Counted from the stretch's first letter, positions 18,668-27,750 are shown. The stretch: DNA of 64,000 nucleotides from Propionibacteriaceae bacterium (GCA_009782785.1 WRIJ01000007.1:62001-126000); one strand, 5' to 3'. The notes: generated by a model not told the origin, from the letters alone. Numbers and translations: made by a program.

Positions 18668-19216
18668 ATGGCCAGTCCTACTGAGATCTCTGAACTAGTG
18701 AATGTGATTACTGCCGATGTGCGTACCCTCATCTCAGATGAGATCGCGCTAGTCAAAGCAGAAATCAAACCGTCGGTTCGTAAGGTCGGTGTTGGGTCGG
18801 GAATGTTCGCTGGAGCCCTCTATTTCGTTATTTCTGCCACGATCATTCTCTGGTTTGTCATGGCTGCAGGTTTCACCTGGTTATATGCCGCCCATACCCC
18901 AGCCAGCAATTGGGGAGCCCTCTTTTTTGGTACGCTCACCGCGTTCGTACTGATCCTCATCATTGCTATCCTCTTTGTCATCTTTGGCGTCAAGAACTTT
19001 TCTTCGATTCGCGGCCCGCAAAAATCACCAGAGTCAGTGGGCAAATCTTTCACTGCCCTAGCCCAGGGGTTGGAAGATGGTGGCCGTCTGGTCCAAGCAG
19101 AAGTGGGGCACAAGGCAAAGAAACCTACACGCCGCGAGAAGGCTCGTCGAGAACTGGAACTCATTGATGATGTGTACGATGAGTTGGACACTCAACTCGG
19201 CGACGTGGTGTTTTAG
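18668..19216 (+). CDS. Phage-holin-family membrane protein (actinobacterial holin III type)
   Basis: A 182-residue protein matching the putative actinobacterial holin-X family (PF07332). The N-terminal amphipathic region (ISELVNVITADVRTLISDE) is followed by two membrane segments (around residues 45-70 and 78-103) and a charged C-terminal tail. Despite the name, chromosomal members are not tied to prophages and their role is unknown. AAGGAGGAAAC precedes ATG 18668, and the longer frame from 18452 is a shadow of nth. It converges on the methyltransferase gene, 21 bases away. Confidence 0.75.
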   Translation: MASPTEISELVNVITADVRTLISDEIALVKAEIKPSVRKVGVGSGMFAGALYFVISATIILWFVMAAGFTWLYAAHTPASNWGALFFGTLTAFVLILIIAILFVIFGVKNFSSIRGPQKSPESVGKSFTALAQGLEDGGRLVQAEVGHKAKKPTRREKARRELELIDDVYDELDTQLGDVVF

Positions 19217-19237
19217 GGTGTTGACCTCAGACCCAGA

Positions 19238-19984
19238 TCACAGGGCTATGGATAACCCTTCGTCATGGGGAATCAGCGGCATTGTGAGGCTTGATCGATC
19301 CACTTCAGCCTTCCAACATTGAATCGTGTAGGGCAGCAGCAGTGGATTAGGGATACGCGCATGCTGGTCATAAAGTTCACCGATCTCTTTCAGCATTGAT
19401 TCTCGGCGGTCTTCACCGAGTTCTGCTGCCCCTGGGCTCTGGCAGGCATTTGTTTGAAGTTCTGTCTTGGATGAGGGAATCCAGTGACGAAAGGACACTT
19501 TATCGACGTGGGGGAAATATGCTGCGGCGGTAAAGGCAGCCACGGAATAGGATCCGTAGTCACTCGACATCGCGTGGGGAAGATAGTACTGAACTATCCT
19601 CTTCAGCTTATTGACCCAAGGTACGGAATCATCTCTGGTCATGTACGCAAGTGCCACTCGGCCTTGCGGTTTGAGAACTCTTGCCCATTCCCCTAGTGCC
19701 ATACCTGGGGCGAATGTGTGGAAGTTCTGAATCGATAACACCACTGAGAAGCATCCAGGATCGAAGGGGAGGGACTCTGCCTTACCTGCGACGACATGGA
19801 GGCCGGGCACCTGGTTAGTGAGTTCTATCAATGATTCTCGACGAGGATCAATCACTGTCACCTGGTGTCCCGCGCGGATGAGCATGGACGCATATCCACT
19901 TGATGCACCGACTAAGAGAACCGTCGTCGGCTCCTGCCCAACAAGCCACTCAAGGGCCGCGGGCTGGATCATTGTCACGGTCAT
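19238..19984 (-). CDS. Class I SAM-dependent methyltransferase
   Basis: A 248-residue enzyme. Motif I is VLLVGASSGYASML at about residues 18-31, the acidic end of the second strand is VTVIDPRRE, and FSVVLSIQNFHTFAPG is the later post-motif strand, as in UbiE/BioC-type small-molecule methyltransferases. The acceptor is unknown; the second half carries no family signature I recognise. ATG 19984 lies six bases after a TACAGT box on the minus strand, so it is probably leaderless. It is divergent from the Tad cluster. Confidence 0.8.
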   Translation of the reverse strand: MTVTMIQPAALEWLVGQEPTTVLLVGASSGYASMLIRAGHQVTVIDPRRESLIELTNQVPGLHVVAGKAESLPFDPGCFSVVLSIQNFHTFAPGMALGEWARVLKPQGRVALAYMTRDDSVPWVNKLKRIVQYYLPHAMSSDYGSYSVAAFTAAAYFPHVDKVSFRHWIPSSKTELQTNACQSPGAAELGEDRRESMLKEIGELYDQHARIPNPLLLPYTIQCWKAEVDRSSLTMPLIPHDEGLSIAL

Positions 19985-19990
19985 GTGTGA

Positions 19991-19996
19991 ACTGTA
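19991..19996 (-). promoter_or_regulatory. -10 box for leaderless methyltransferase gene
   Basis: On the minus strand TACAGT is followed by TCACAC and then ATG 19984. No ribosome binding site is visible. Confidence 0.5.
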
Positions 19997-20136
19997 CTGA
20001 ATAAACCATGCCTTAACCGTGTATTCCCACGCGAAGATCTGCTACTTGTCCACATATCGTGGTGAATTCACTCAAGTTATCCACAGATCCTGGCGTGGGG
20101 AACAATTCTGGACCACAACTAGTCATTGATTGAGGT

Positions 20137-21177
20137 ATGCGACCAACACCAGCGACTCTCGTGAGTATGGACACCCAATTAATTCACATGGCTCAAGCAG
20201 CGGCTGCGACCAATGGGTGCGAGGTTGTTGTGGTGTCCACCTGTGAGGATCTTCGCGATCAGTGGCGAAGAGCTGCAGCTGTTCTTATTGGTGTGGATAT
20301 GGTCGAGGCAGTGAGTTCCTGGGCTCTGCCACCAAGGGACGCAGTCTTTCTTGTTGGATTCCCTACTGCTGATCAGACACTCTTTCGTTGGTCGGTTCCT
20401 TTGGGAGCTTCGGTGATTCGCCTCCCCGAGGGGGCCAAATGGTTGGCGCGAGTCATGGCCGGGGCACCGGGGAGTCACCGAAATGGGACAGTTGTCGAAG
20501 TCAGAGGTGGTGCTGGTGGAGTGGGAGCGTCCACGTTGAGTGTCGGACTAGCCTTGAGGGCAGCAAGCGCCCACATGTCAGTTGCACTCGTTGATGGTGA
20601 CCACCAAGGTGGAGGTTTGGATTTGATCATGGGGGGAGAAAACACACCAGGGTGGCGTTGGGACAAACTCCGCAATGCTGTTGGTCAGATCGCTGACATC
20701 TCCTCTATGCTTCCGCGAATAGATGGGGTGTCGCTCGTGTCTATGGAGAGGCAGAATCCCCAGGAGGTGCCACCTGCAGCTTTCGAGGCTGTCGTGGATG
20801 CCTTGGCGAGAACACACGATGTGGTCGTCATTGATTCTCCCCGCCATGGTCCCTGGGTCGATCTAGCAACGCGACATGTGCTGGTGTCTTTCCAGAGCGT
20901 ACGGGCCATGTCAGCAACAAAGGCAATGATGGGAGACCAAGGTTTAGCTGATTCTACCCTCGTACTGCGTCATCGTTCAGGCTCAGTGAGCCCCAGAGAT
21001 TCTGCGCGTGCCCTGGGGCTGCCTTTGCTGGGAGTGGTGCCTCATTGCCCTGACCTTCCCCGACTCGCTGATCGTGGTATTCCACCACTGTTGGGTGGGC
21101 GATGGAAAAAGGTCTGCACCAGAGTGTTGACATGGAGTGTCGGCAAAGTAACCCACCATCAGGGGTCGAGATGGTGA
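20137..21177 (+). CDS. CpaE/TadZ-like (Ssd) septum-site P-loop protein
   Basis: A 346-residue protein with a degenerate receiver-like N-terminal part and a MinD/ParA-type ATPase domain. The Walker region RGGAGGVGASTLSVG (residues 123-137) lacks the signature Lys of true MinD, as in the mycobacterial Ssd (Rv3660c) group. Later strands are VALVDGDHQGGGLD and VVVIDSPRHG. Such proteins place Tad pili or affect septum formation. The ATG is preceded by only a weak GAGG. It is the first gene of the Tad cluster and its end overlaps tadA. Confidence 0.8.
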   Translation: MRPTPATLVSMDTQLIHMAQAAAATNGCEVVVVSTCEDLRDQWRRAAAVLIGVDMVEAVSSWALPPRDAVFLVGFPTADQTLFRWSVPLGASVIRLPEGAKWLARVMAGAPGSHRNGTVVEVRGGAGGVGASTLSVGLALRAASAHMSVALVDGDHQGGGLDLIMGGENTPGWRWDKLRNAVGQIADISSMLPRIDGVSLVSMERQNPQEVPPAAFEAVVDALARTHDVVVIDSPRHGPWVDLATRHVLVSFQSVRAMSATKAMMGDQGLADSTLVLRHRSGSVSPRDSARALGLPLLGVVPHCPDLPRLADRGIPPLLGGRWKKVCTRVLTWSVGKVTHHQGSRW

Positions 21178-22310
21178 GCGAAGAGACTGTGGGTTTGGTG
21201 CGCCAGCACCTTGCACTGATCGGTCGTTCTCCCACAGCACATGATATTGCCGATGCTCTACGAGCAACTGGGCAGGTGGTCTGTGATGAGCATGTCCTTG
21301 ATGTGTTTCAAGGAATATCCCGGGACTGTGTTGGTCTGGGTATCCTTGACCCTCTCTTAGCTCTCGAAGGGATAACCGACATTGTTGTGAACGGTCCCCA
21401 CAAGGTGTATGTCGATCAGGGCCATGGACTTGAACTGACTGAGGTGAAATTCCTCGACGACGAGGCGGTACGACAATTAGCAGTACGTCTGGCAGCATCA
21501 GTGGGGCGCCGTCTTGATGATGGGTCCCCTTTTGTGGATGCTCGCCTAGCGAGTGGTGTGCGCTTCCATGGAATACTGGCGGGGATCTCCCACCCAGGAA
21601 CCTGCTTGTCTTTTCGAATTCCGGCAAAGACCCACATCACTTTCGAGGATTGGATCCGTAGGGGTGGTGTGGATCCTTCGGTTGCCGAGATTCTTCACAG
21701 GTTGATAGATAAGAAGATAGCTTTTCTAGTTTCTGGTGGAACAGGTTCGGGGAAAACGACACTATTGTCGAGTTTGCTTGGTCTTGTCCCTGCTGGGGAG
21801 CGCCTTGTTGTGGTGGAGGATTCCCGCGAACTCAACCCACATCATCCCCATTGCATCTGGCTGGAATCGCGCCCCGCCAATGGGGAAGATGCTGGCTTAG
21901 TGACGATGACTGACCTGGTGAGGCAGGCTTTGAGGATGCGTCCGGATCGTCTCGTTGTTGGGGAAGTGCGAGGTGGTGAATTGTGCGATCTCCTCCAAGC
22001 GCTCAACACCGGGCATGAAGGCGGGTGTGGAACTATTCATGCGAATTGCGTGGCAGATCTTCCAGCCCGCTTGGAAGCACTAGGAGCATTAGGTGGATTA
22101 TCGCCAACAGCCACCCATGCCCAGGTGGCCTCGGCTTTTCGTGTTGTTATCCACCTGATTCGTCGAGGGCCAGTACGTGAGGTGGCACAAATTGGAGTGC
22201 TCTCACGTGGTTCTTTGGGTGTTGTGGAGGCAGCTCTCGCATGGAGCAAAACTGGTGACCACATCGCCATAGGTGAGGCTATGGATGATTTGAAAGCTTT
22301 GCTCGCATGA
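21171..22310 (+). CDS. tadA: Tad pilus secretion ATPase TadA/CpaF
   Basis: A 379-residue hexameric secretion ATPase that powers assembly of Flp-type pili at the cytoplasmic face. Walker A SGGTGSGKT is at residues 188-196, and LVVVEDSREL, MRPDRLVVGEVRG (Walker B) and GHEGGCGTIHAN (His box) follow. The ATG at 21171 overlaps the preceding stop (ATGGTGA); GTG 21174 is an alternative. The frame extends upstream to 21102 but overlaps the ssd-like gene. It ends with ATGATGA shared with tadB. Confidence 0.92.
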   Translation: MVSEETVGLVRQHLALIGRSPTAHDIADALRATGQVVCDEHVLDVFQGISRDCVGLGILDPLLALEGITDIVVNGPHKVYVDQGHGLELTEVKFLDDEAVRQLAVRLAASVGRRLDDGSPFVDARLASGVRFHGILAGISHPGTCLSFRIPAKTHITFEDWIRRGGVDPSVAEILHRLIDKKIAFLVSGGTGSGKTTLLSSLLGLVPAGERLVVVEDSRELNPHHPHCIWLESRPANGEDAGLVTMTDLVRQALRMRPDRLVVGEVRGGELCDLLQALNTGHEGGCGTIHANCVADLPARLEALGALGGLSPTATHAQVASAFRVVIHLIRRGPVREVAQIGVLSRGSLGVVEAALAWSKTGDHIAIGEAMDDLKALLA

Positions 22311-23143
22311 TGATCCTTGCACTGTTGATGGCCTTGGCAGTGGTGTGGCTGCTCATCCCAGGTCGCAGCCTAGGCGTGGACAGACTAGTGCCCCCACTAT
22401 CGCGTGCCCCCAAGAGCATGAACCCTTGGATGTTGCCAATAATGATGGTCGCGCTCAGCGGACTACTAGGTGTGGTTTTTGCCCCTTTGGCACTGGTCTG
22501 TGTCGCTGCTGGTGTGGGGTTGACTGTTACTTGGGTGATGGTGACTCGTCTTCGCCAGAAGAAGATTTTGGCACGAACTAAGCAGGTAGCCCGGGCAGCA
22601 CAAGTGGTGGAATCCCTTCTTGGTCTGGGACACATTCCGGCTACGGCATTGAAGATCGCTGCAGAAGAATCCACAGTTCTCGCACCGGCCCTCGACTTGG
22701 TCCAGATGGGTGGGGACCCCTGGGAGGTCATGGAGCAACTCTCGAAGGTTCCAGGCCAAGAAGGTTTGTTGCTCATTGGCCACTCGTGGAGGGTGTCGCA
22801 ACTCACTGGGTCATCGATGTATGACGCTTTGGGTGAGGTTCGTCGCCACCTTGAAGAATCCTCTCAAGAAGCTGATGAAGTGGCAGGAGAACTTGCCGGG
22901 CCTAGGGCCACGGGGCAGATGCTTTCACTGCTGCCTCTCGTCGGGTTAGCCATGGCTTTTGGACTGGGCGCTAATCCTTTACAGTTCTTTACTGCCACAG
23001 TGGTGGGGCGAATATGTCTGAGCATGGGTGTCTGGTTGGGTTGTGCAGGATTGATCTGGACAGAGAATGTGGCTAACAAAGTGTCTGGATTCTCCCACAA
23101 CGCTGCAACCACCCACCGGTTGTGGGGAAAGGTGAAGACGTGA
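22307..23143 (+). CDS. tadB: Tad pilus membrane platform protein TadB-like
   Basis: A 278-residue type II secretion F-domain protein. It has two N-terminal membrane segments (within residues 1-60), a cytoplasmic F domain (about 90-200) and two C-terminal segments. It forms part of the inner-membrane platform above TadA. It lies between tadA and tadC and overlaps both by four bases (ATGA, GTGA), so the three are almost certainly co-translated. Naming rests on order and topology; sequence identity is low in this family. Confidence 0.82.
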   Translation: MMILALLMALAVVWLLIPGRSLGVDRLVPPLSRAPKSMNPWMLPIMMVALSGLLGVVFAPLALVCVAAGVGLTVTWVMVTRLRQKKILARTKQVARAAQVVESLLGLGHIPATALKIAAEESTVLAPALDLVQMGGDPWEVMEQLSKVPGQEGLLLIGHSWRVSQLTGSSMYDALGEVRRHLEESSQEADEVAGELAGPRATGQMLSLLPLVGLAMAFGLGANPLQFFTATVVGRICLSMGVWLGCAGLIWTENVANKVSGFSHNAATTHRLWGKVKT

Positions 23144-23883
23144 GTACGTGGGGAGCAGTGGCGGCGTTGAGTGCTGGGGCAGTTGTGTGGTTGCTGCTTC
23201 CCGGTGCGGGTCTTCATCGCTTGGCAGCCAAGATCACGGTACAACTTCCACCATGGGTCACGCCAGCCCCCCAAGCTATGAACATCAAAACCCGAGCAGT
23301 TGCTGGTGGAGCTATAGGTTTGACGGTCCTGTTACTCTTGTGGGATTTATGGCCGGTGGTGATACCACTGGGGATCTTCGCTGGTGGAGCAGCTGTCGTC
23401 TTCTTGGGAAAGCTGGAACCTGCCCAGACAAGACATCTTCGTGAGCAGACTCTCGACGTACTGCCTGAGGCTCTAGATCTGTTGGGGGCGTGCATTCGTG
23501 CTGGTCAACCACTGCGAATTGCCGTGTCAACAGTTGCCAACGTCTTGGGTGCGCCACTGGAGGATCAACTGCGCAGGGTTTTGCATGGGATCTCAGTGGG
23601 AATGTCAGATGAGCAGGCTTGGCTCGTCCTAGCAGATGATCCGGTCATGGGGGCCGTTGCGCGAGATATTGCCCGCAGTGCTGTGTGGGGTACGACCATG
23701 GTGGACGTCTTGAGTCAACACAGTCGTCAATGCCGCCAGCAAAGATCGAGGCAGAGACTGAAAGCCGTGAAGAAAGTGGGGGTCAGTAGTGTTGTACCCC
23801 TCGGTGTCTGCTATCTCCCAGCCTTCATTCTGCTCGGTGTGGTGCCAGTGATTGCTGCGGGAGTCTCCGGTGTCTTCTCGTGA
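23140..23883 (+). CDS. tadC: Tad pilus membrane platform protein TadC-like
   Basis: A 247-residue second F-domain platform protein. Hydrophobic segments occur near the N-terminus, at about residues 50-85 and at the C-terminus, with a cytoplasmic helical F domain including LDVLPEALDLLGACIRAGQP. GTG 23140 overlaps the tadB stop (GTGA); the open frame starts earlier at 23122 but the overlap start is more likely. About 150 bases follow before the pilin gene. Confidence 0.82.
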   Translation: MSTWGAVAALSAGAVVWLLLPGAGLHRLAAKITVQLPPWVTPAPQAMNIKTRAVAGGAIGLTVLLLLWDLWPVVIPLGIFAGGAAVVFLGKLEPAQTRHLREQTLDVLPEALDLLGACIRAGQPLRIAVSTVANVLGAPLEDQLRRVLHGISVGMSDEQAWLVLADDPVMGAVARDIARSAVWGTTMVDVLSQHSRQCRQQRSRQRLKAVKKVGVSSVVPLGVCYLPAFILLGVVPVIAAGVSGVFS

Positions 23884-24032
23884 ATTCTCTTAGTCACTAT
23901 CCACAGATTTTTCTTCTCGCCAATGACCTATCCACAGGTTCCCTGCTTGGGCGCAAGAAGCCAGTTCACGTGGCCATTGTCTGTTATGTCCAGGTCGGAC
24001 AAGCGCGAAAGCGCACAAGAAAAGGAGTGAAA

Positions 24033-24242
24033 ATGAAAGTATTGCTAGCCAAGGTGATGTCGAGGGTCATGGGCCATCGCGAAGCAGGTATGGCAACAGC
24101 AGAATATGCCGTGGGTACTGTGGCTGCGATTTCCCTCGGAGGGGTTCTCGTCAGCATTATTCAGCAGCCATTCTTCCGAGACACCGTCTTTGGAGTGATG
24201 TCGTGGATTCTCGGTCTCATTACGGGCGCACCGGGGGCTTAG
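24033..24242 (+). CDS. Flp-type pilin (DUF4244)
   Basis: A 69-residue small pilin. It has a short basic leader (MKVLLAKVMSRVMGHREAG), then a prepilin-peptidase-type site after Gly19 with Glu at +5 of the mature protein (MATAE), then one hydrophobic helix (VGTVAAISLGGVLVSII). It is probably the major subunit of the Tad pilus. AAGGAGTGAAA precedes ATG 24033; the longer frame from 23880 has no support. A strong hairpin follows at 24262-24291, which could protect or partly end the pilin mRNA and so raise its level over downstream genes. Confidence 0.85.
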   Translation: MKVLLAKVMSRVMGHREAGMATAEYAVGTVAAISLGGVLVSIIQQPFFRDTVFGVMSWILGLITGAPGA

Positions 24243-24261
24243 AGTACCCAAAGTCTTGGGG

Positions 24262-24291
24262 GGCAAGTCAGAGTGTGGTCTCTGACTTGCC
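24262..24291 (+). terminator. Hairpin after the pilin gene, possible partial terminator
   Basis: GGCAAGTCAGAG and CTCTGACTTGCC form a perfect 12-bp stem around the loop TGTGGT. The tail (TCCTCGG) is not T-rich, so it is probably a partial terminator or mRNA-stabilising structure between the pilin and the TadE-like gene. Confidence 0.6.
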
Positions 24292-24310
24292 TCCTCGGCG
24301 AGGAGGAATC

Positions 24311-24688
24311 GTGAGTATCCAACGACATACACGCTGGGGTGTCACCCAGCAGAACCAGCGAGGTTGGGTGACTGCCGAGATGGCTTTTGCGGCATTAGGG
24401 CTTGGTTTGGCTGTTGTTTTCGGTGCCGGATTGGTCAGTGCAGGGCTCTCACAGATTCACGCTCAGGATGCTGCTGGGCAGATTGCTCGCCAAGCTGCCA
24501 GAGGTGATCTTGGTGGTGTAAGAGAGGTGACGCAACGACTTCCCGACACCGCACAGGTTTCCATCGATTCCCATGGTACGCAGGTGGTGGTTGCTGTGTC
24601 CTGGGAGGTCCAACCTTGGGGAACCTGGTTGCCTGGTTTGGTGGTTCACAGTGAAGCATCAGTGACCTCAGAGGGGGGAAATCGATGA
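24311..24688 (+). CDS. TadE-like pseudopilin
   Basis: A 125-residue protein with a prepilin-like N-terminus: RG at 17-18 followed by WVTAE (Glu at +5) and a hydrophobic helix (about residues 24-45). The remainder lies outside the membrane. It resembles TadE-family minor pseudopilins such as mycobacterial Rv3655c. GTG 24311 is chosen because GAGGAGGAATC stands directly before it. It overlaps the next gene by four bases (ATGA). Confidence 0.8.
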   Translation: MSIQRHTRWGVTQQNQRGWVTAEMAFAALGLGLAVVFGAGLVSAGLSQIHAQDAAGQIARQAARGDLGGVREVTQRLPDTAQVSIDSHGTQVVVAVSWEVQPWGTWLPGLVVHSEASVTSEGGNR

Positions 24689-25065
24689 CAACGATGTCGG
24701 GGCCACGAGCCCAGATTGGCTCGACAGCTCTGTCAGGAGCAGTGATCGCAGTGTGCCTGTCTGTTGCCATGATCATCACCGCGAGTGTGTTGAGTATTAT
24801 CCGGGCTCAGCACCAAGCCCACAATGCCTCTGATTTGGCCGCTATTTCAGCAGCTAGTGAAGCGATGGAGTCTCTCGACGATACTCACTGTTGTGCAGCT
24901 GCCCGGGCCATAGCCCAATCCAATGGTGCACAACTCCAGCGATGTGAGATCGTACGCGCCGCTTCCGAGGTGGCTGTGGAGGTTGAGGTCACTGTCGCCA
25001 TGGGTTGGAAGATCCCCGGAGTGCTCGAAGACATCACCTCCACCTCGTACGCAGGAAATCAGTGA
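24685..25065 (+). CDS. Rv3654c/TadE-like membrane-anchored pilus protein
   Basis: A 126-residue protein with one hydrophobic N-terminal segment (about residues 12-40) and a small outer domain containing Cys-Cys and a further Cys. In length and position it matches the secretion-neighbourhood TadE-like proteins (Rv3654c type), which close actinobacterial Tad clusters. It is the last gene of the cluster; topA follows 78 bases later with its own promoter. No prepilin peptidase is encoded in the cluster. Confidence 0.75.
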   Translation: MTTMSGPRAQIGSTALSGAVIAVCLSVAMIITASVLSIIRAQHQAHNASDLAAISAASEAMESLDDTHCCAAARAIAQSNGAQLQRCEIVRAASEVAVEVEVTVAMGWKIPGVLEDITSTSYAGNQ

Positions 25066-25100
25066 ATCGCAGGTAGTGGTTTCGTAGTTTCACTCAAGCT

Positions 25101-25113
25101 CGCTAAGGTTGTG
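25101..25113 (+). promoter_or_regulatory. Promoter -10 region for topA
   Basis: The 13-mer CGCTAAGGTTGTG, with TAAGGT as the -10-like box (25104-25109), lies 31 bases before the topA ATG. The same 13-mer precedes the ABC importer at 12166. AAAAGGTGA then acts as the ribosome binding site. Confidence 0.4.
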
Positions 25114-25143
25114 TGTCGTTAGTCAGATGCGAAAAGGTGAAAT

Positions 25144-27741
25144 ATGGGCCCCAAGAGTCTCGTCATCGTGGAGTCGCCCACGAAGGCAGCGAAGATTTCC
25201 TCATTTTTAGGCTCGAACTATGTGGTCGAATCCAGTGTTGGGCATGTTCGTGATCTTCCCAATACAGCTGCGGAGATTCCAGCGAAATTTAAGAAAGAGT
25301 CCTGGGCGCGTACGGGCGTTGACGTCGCCAACCAATTCCGACCCTTATATGTGGTGAATACTGACAAAAAGAAAGTCATTGCAGATCTGAAAAAGAAACT
25401 CGCAACATGTGATGAACTCCTCCTGGCAACTGACGAGGACCGTGAAGGGGAGGCTATTGCTTGGCACCTTTTCGAAGAGCTCAAACCAAAAGTACCGGTC
25501 AAGCGCATGGTGTTCCATGAGATTACCGAATCTGCAATAAAAAGTGCGGTCGCCAATCCTCGCGAGATAGACAATGACTTGGTCGATGCCCAAGAAACCA
25601 GAAGAATCCTCGACCGGCTCTATGGCTATGAAGTGTCCCCAGTGTTGTGGAAAAAAGTTATGCCCAAACTCTCGGCTGGCCGTGTTCAATCAGTGGCCAC
25701 CCGCCTAGTTGTTGATCGAGAAAAGGAACGAATCGCTTTTCGCCGAGCCTCGTACTGGGACATTGATGCTATCATGGATGGTGGTGAAACTGTGGATCCT
25801 CCCCAGTTTCCTGCACGGTTGACTCACGTGGGGCAAACACGGATCGCACAAGGGAAAGACTTTTCTTCTGCGGGCGAACTCAAAACTGGGCTCATTGCAC
25901 TCACCGAACAAGCAACTGCCTCCCTGGTCAGTGTGCTGGACTATGCCACCTACAAAGTCACCAATGTTGAAGCCCGCCCGTACACCCGTAAACCTCCAGC
26001 ACCGCTACGAACCACAACCCTCCAGCAAGAAGCAGGCAACAAACTCGGTTTTTCAGCTCAAAGAACAATGAGCATAGCCCAAGAGCTCTACGAAGCTGGG
26101 TGGATTACATACATGAGAACAGATTCGGTCACCTTGTCGAATCAAGCCATTCAAGCAACACGGTCGCAGATCACCAAGCTCTATGGGGAGAAATTTCTTC
26201 CCAGCAAACCGAGGATCTATACCTCCAAGGTGAAGAATGCTCAAGAAGCTCACGAAGCTATTCGTCCGGCAGGCGACCATTTTCGTACTCCCGAAGAATC
26301 AAGACTCAGTGGGGACAAATTCAAACTCTATGATCTCATTTGGAAGAGGACCCTCGCCTCCCAGATGGCAGATGCTAGTGGTGAATCAGTGTCGGTGAAG
26401 ATCCAAGCCCGCCATATACCTACAGCACTCGATCATCTCAGTTTTGAGGAGTGTCAGTTTTCTGCTTCTGGGCGTACGATCACCTTCCCGGGATTCCTCA
26501 AAGCCTACGTGGAAACCACTGACCCAGATGGTGAGGCTCAAGCTCGCCTTCCCCAGCTCACCAAGGGCCAATCGCTGGGTGTCAGCAGTCTCACTCCTGC
26601 TGGCCATGAAACCAAACCTCCCCCCCGATATACCGAACCGAGTCTCGTGGCCAAACTTGAAGAGTTGGAGATCGGGCGCCCCAGTACGTACGCATCGATT
26701 ATTCGTACCATCACCAGCCGCGACTATGTTTTCAAGCGCGGTACACAACTGGTCCCAACATGGTTGGCTTTCGCCGTGACCCGTTTGCTTGAAGAGCAAT
26801 TCACCCAGTTGGTGGATTACACTTTCACAGCCACGATGGAAGATGATCTTGATGAGATCGCCAACGGTAGTGTGAAGAGACTCGATGTGTTGAACCGCTT
26901 CTATTTTGGCTCAGATGCTGCAAGAGGATTGAGTACGCTCGTGAGCGAATTGGGTGACATTGATCCTAAAGCATTGTCGACCTTCCCCATTGTCGGGGAT
27001 GAGGGTCTCAACCTTCGGGTGGGGCGCTATGGGCCGTACGTCGAGGATCCTCTCGGCAAGAAGGTGACGATCGACTCTGAGCTTCCCCCCGATGAACTCA
27101 CCGAAGAACTAGCCCTTGGACTCATTCAAGCACCCCAAGGGGAAGTCAGGGATCTGGGAGTCTCATCGACAGGGCTCCACGTCCAAGCAAAAGATGGGCG
27201 CTTTGGGCCCTATGTCACTGAGGTCCTGAAAGATGATGCCCCTAAGAGTGCGAAACCTCGTACTGGGTCTTTGTTCAAGTCCATGAGCTTGGAGACTATT
27301 ACATTAGAGGAAGCAGAGAAACTCATGAGTCTTCCTCGAGTGATTGGGGAGATTGATGGTGAGAAAGTCACTGCCCAGAATGGTCGGTACGGGCCGTACT
27401 TGAAAAAGGGAACTGTTTCTCGATCGTTGACGAGTGAAGAAGCCATTTTCACGACAACCCTCAAGGAAGCGAAGTCTCTATTTGATGCTCCGGCTGTACG
27501 CGGCGGGCGTTCTTCTGGTCCGCTGAAGGAACTCGGGACCGATCCAGCTTCAGGGAAACCAGTGGTGATCAAGGATGGGCGTTTTGGTCCGTACGTCACT
27601 GATGGTCAAACTAATGCAACACTACGTAGGAGTGATACTGTCGAGGAGATGACTCAGGAAAGGGCGTACGAGCTGCTCGCGGAGAAGAGGGCGAAACCTC
27701 CCACCGCGAAGAAAACTCGCCGGACCAAGTCAAGGAAGTGA
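25144..27741 (+). CDS. topA: DNA topoisomerase I
   Basis: A type IA topoisomerase that relaxes negative supercoils. The TOPRIM domain starts at once (LVIVESPTKAAKI, Glu10) and contains ATDEDREGEAIAWH. The active-site tyrosine is Tyr323 in AGWITYMRTDS. Instead of zinc fingers, the C-terminus has repeated Topo_C modules marked by GRYGPYVED, GRFGPYVTEV, GRYGPYLKKG and GRFGPYVTDG, then a Lys/Arg-rich tail (KKTRRTKSRK), the usual actinobacterial form. Its 865 residues fit the family. tmk follows after nine bases. Confidence 0.97.
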   Translation: MGPKSLVIVESPTKAAKISSFLGSNYVVESSVGHVRDLPNTAAEIPAKFKKESWARTGVDVANQFRPLYVVNTDKKKVIADLKKKLATCDELLLATDEDREGEAIAWHLFEELKPKVPVKRMVFHEITESAIKSAVANPREIDNDLVDAQETRRILDRLYGYEVSPVLWKKVMPKLSAGRVQSVATRLVVDREKERIAFRRASYWDIDAIMDGGETVDPPQFPARLTHVGQTRIAQGKDFSSAGELKTGLIALTEQATASLVSVLDYATYKVTNVEARPYTRKPPAPLRTTTLQQEAGNKLGFSAQRTMSIAQELYEAGWITYMRTDSVTLSNQAIQATRSQITKLYGEKFLPSKPRIYTSKVKNAQEAHEAIRPAGDHFRTPEESRLSGDKFKLYDLIWKRTLASQMADASGESVSVKIQARHIPTALDHLSFEECQFSASGRTITFPGFLKAYVETTDPDGEAQARLPQLTKGQSLGVSSLTPAGHETKPPPRYTEPSLVAKLEELEIGRPSTYASIIRTITSRDYVFKRGTQLVPTWLAFAVTRLLEEQFTQLVDYTFTATMEDDLDEIANGSVKRLDVLNRFYFGSDAARGLSTLVSELGDIDPKALSTFPIVGDEGLNLRVGRYGPYVEDPLGKKVTIDSELPPDELTEELALGLIQAPQGEVRDLGVSSTGLHVQAKDGRFGPYVTEVLKDDAPKSAKPRTGSLFKSMSLETITLEEAEKLMSLPRVIGEIDGEKVTAQNGRYGPYLKKGTVSRSLTSEEAIFTTTLKEAKSLFDAPAVRGGRSSGPLKELGTDPASGKPVVIKDGRFGPYVTDGQTNATLRRSDTVEEMTQERAYELLAEKRAKPPTAKKTRRTKSRK

Positions 27742-27750
27742 GGGCTAGTT

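Noticed and set aside
18668..19216. Holin-like protein as evidence for a prophage
   Set aside because: No other phage genes, integrase or attachment sites are nearby, and chromosomal members of this family are common in actinobacteria.
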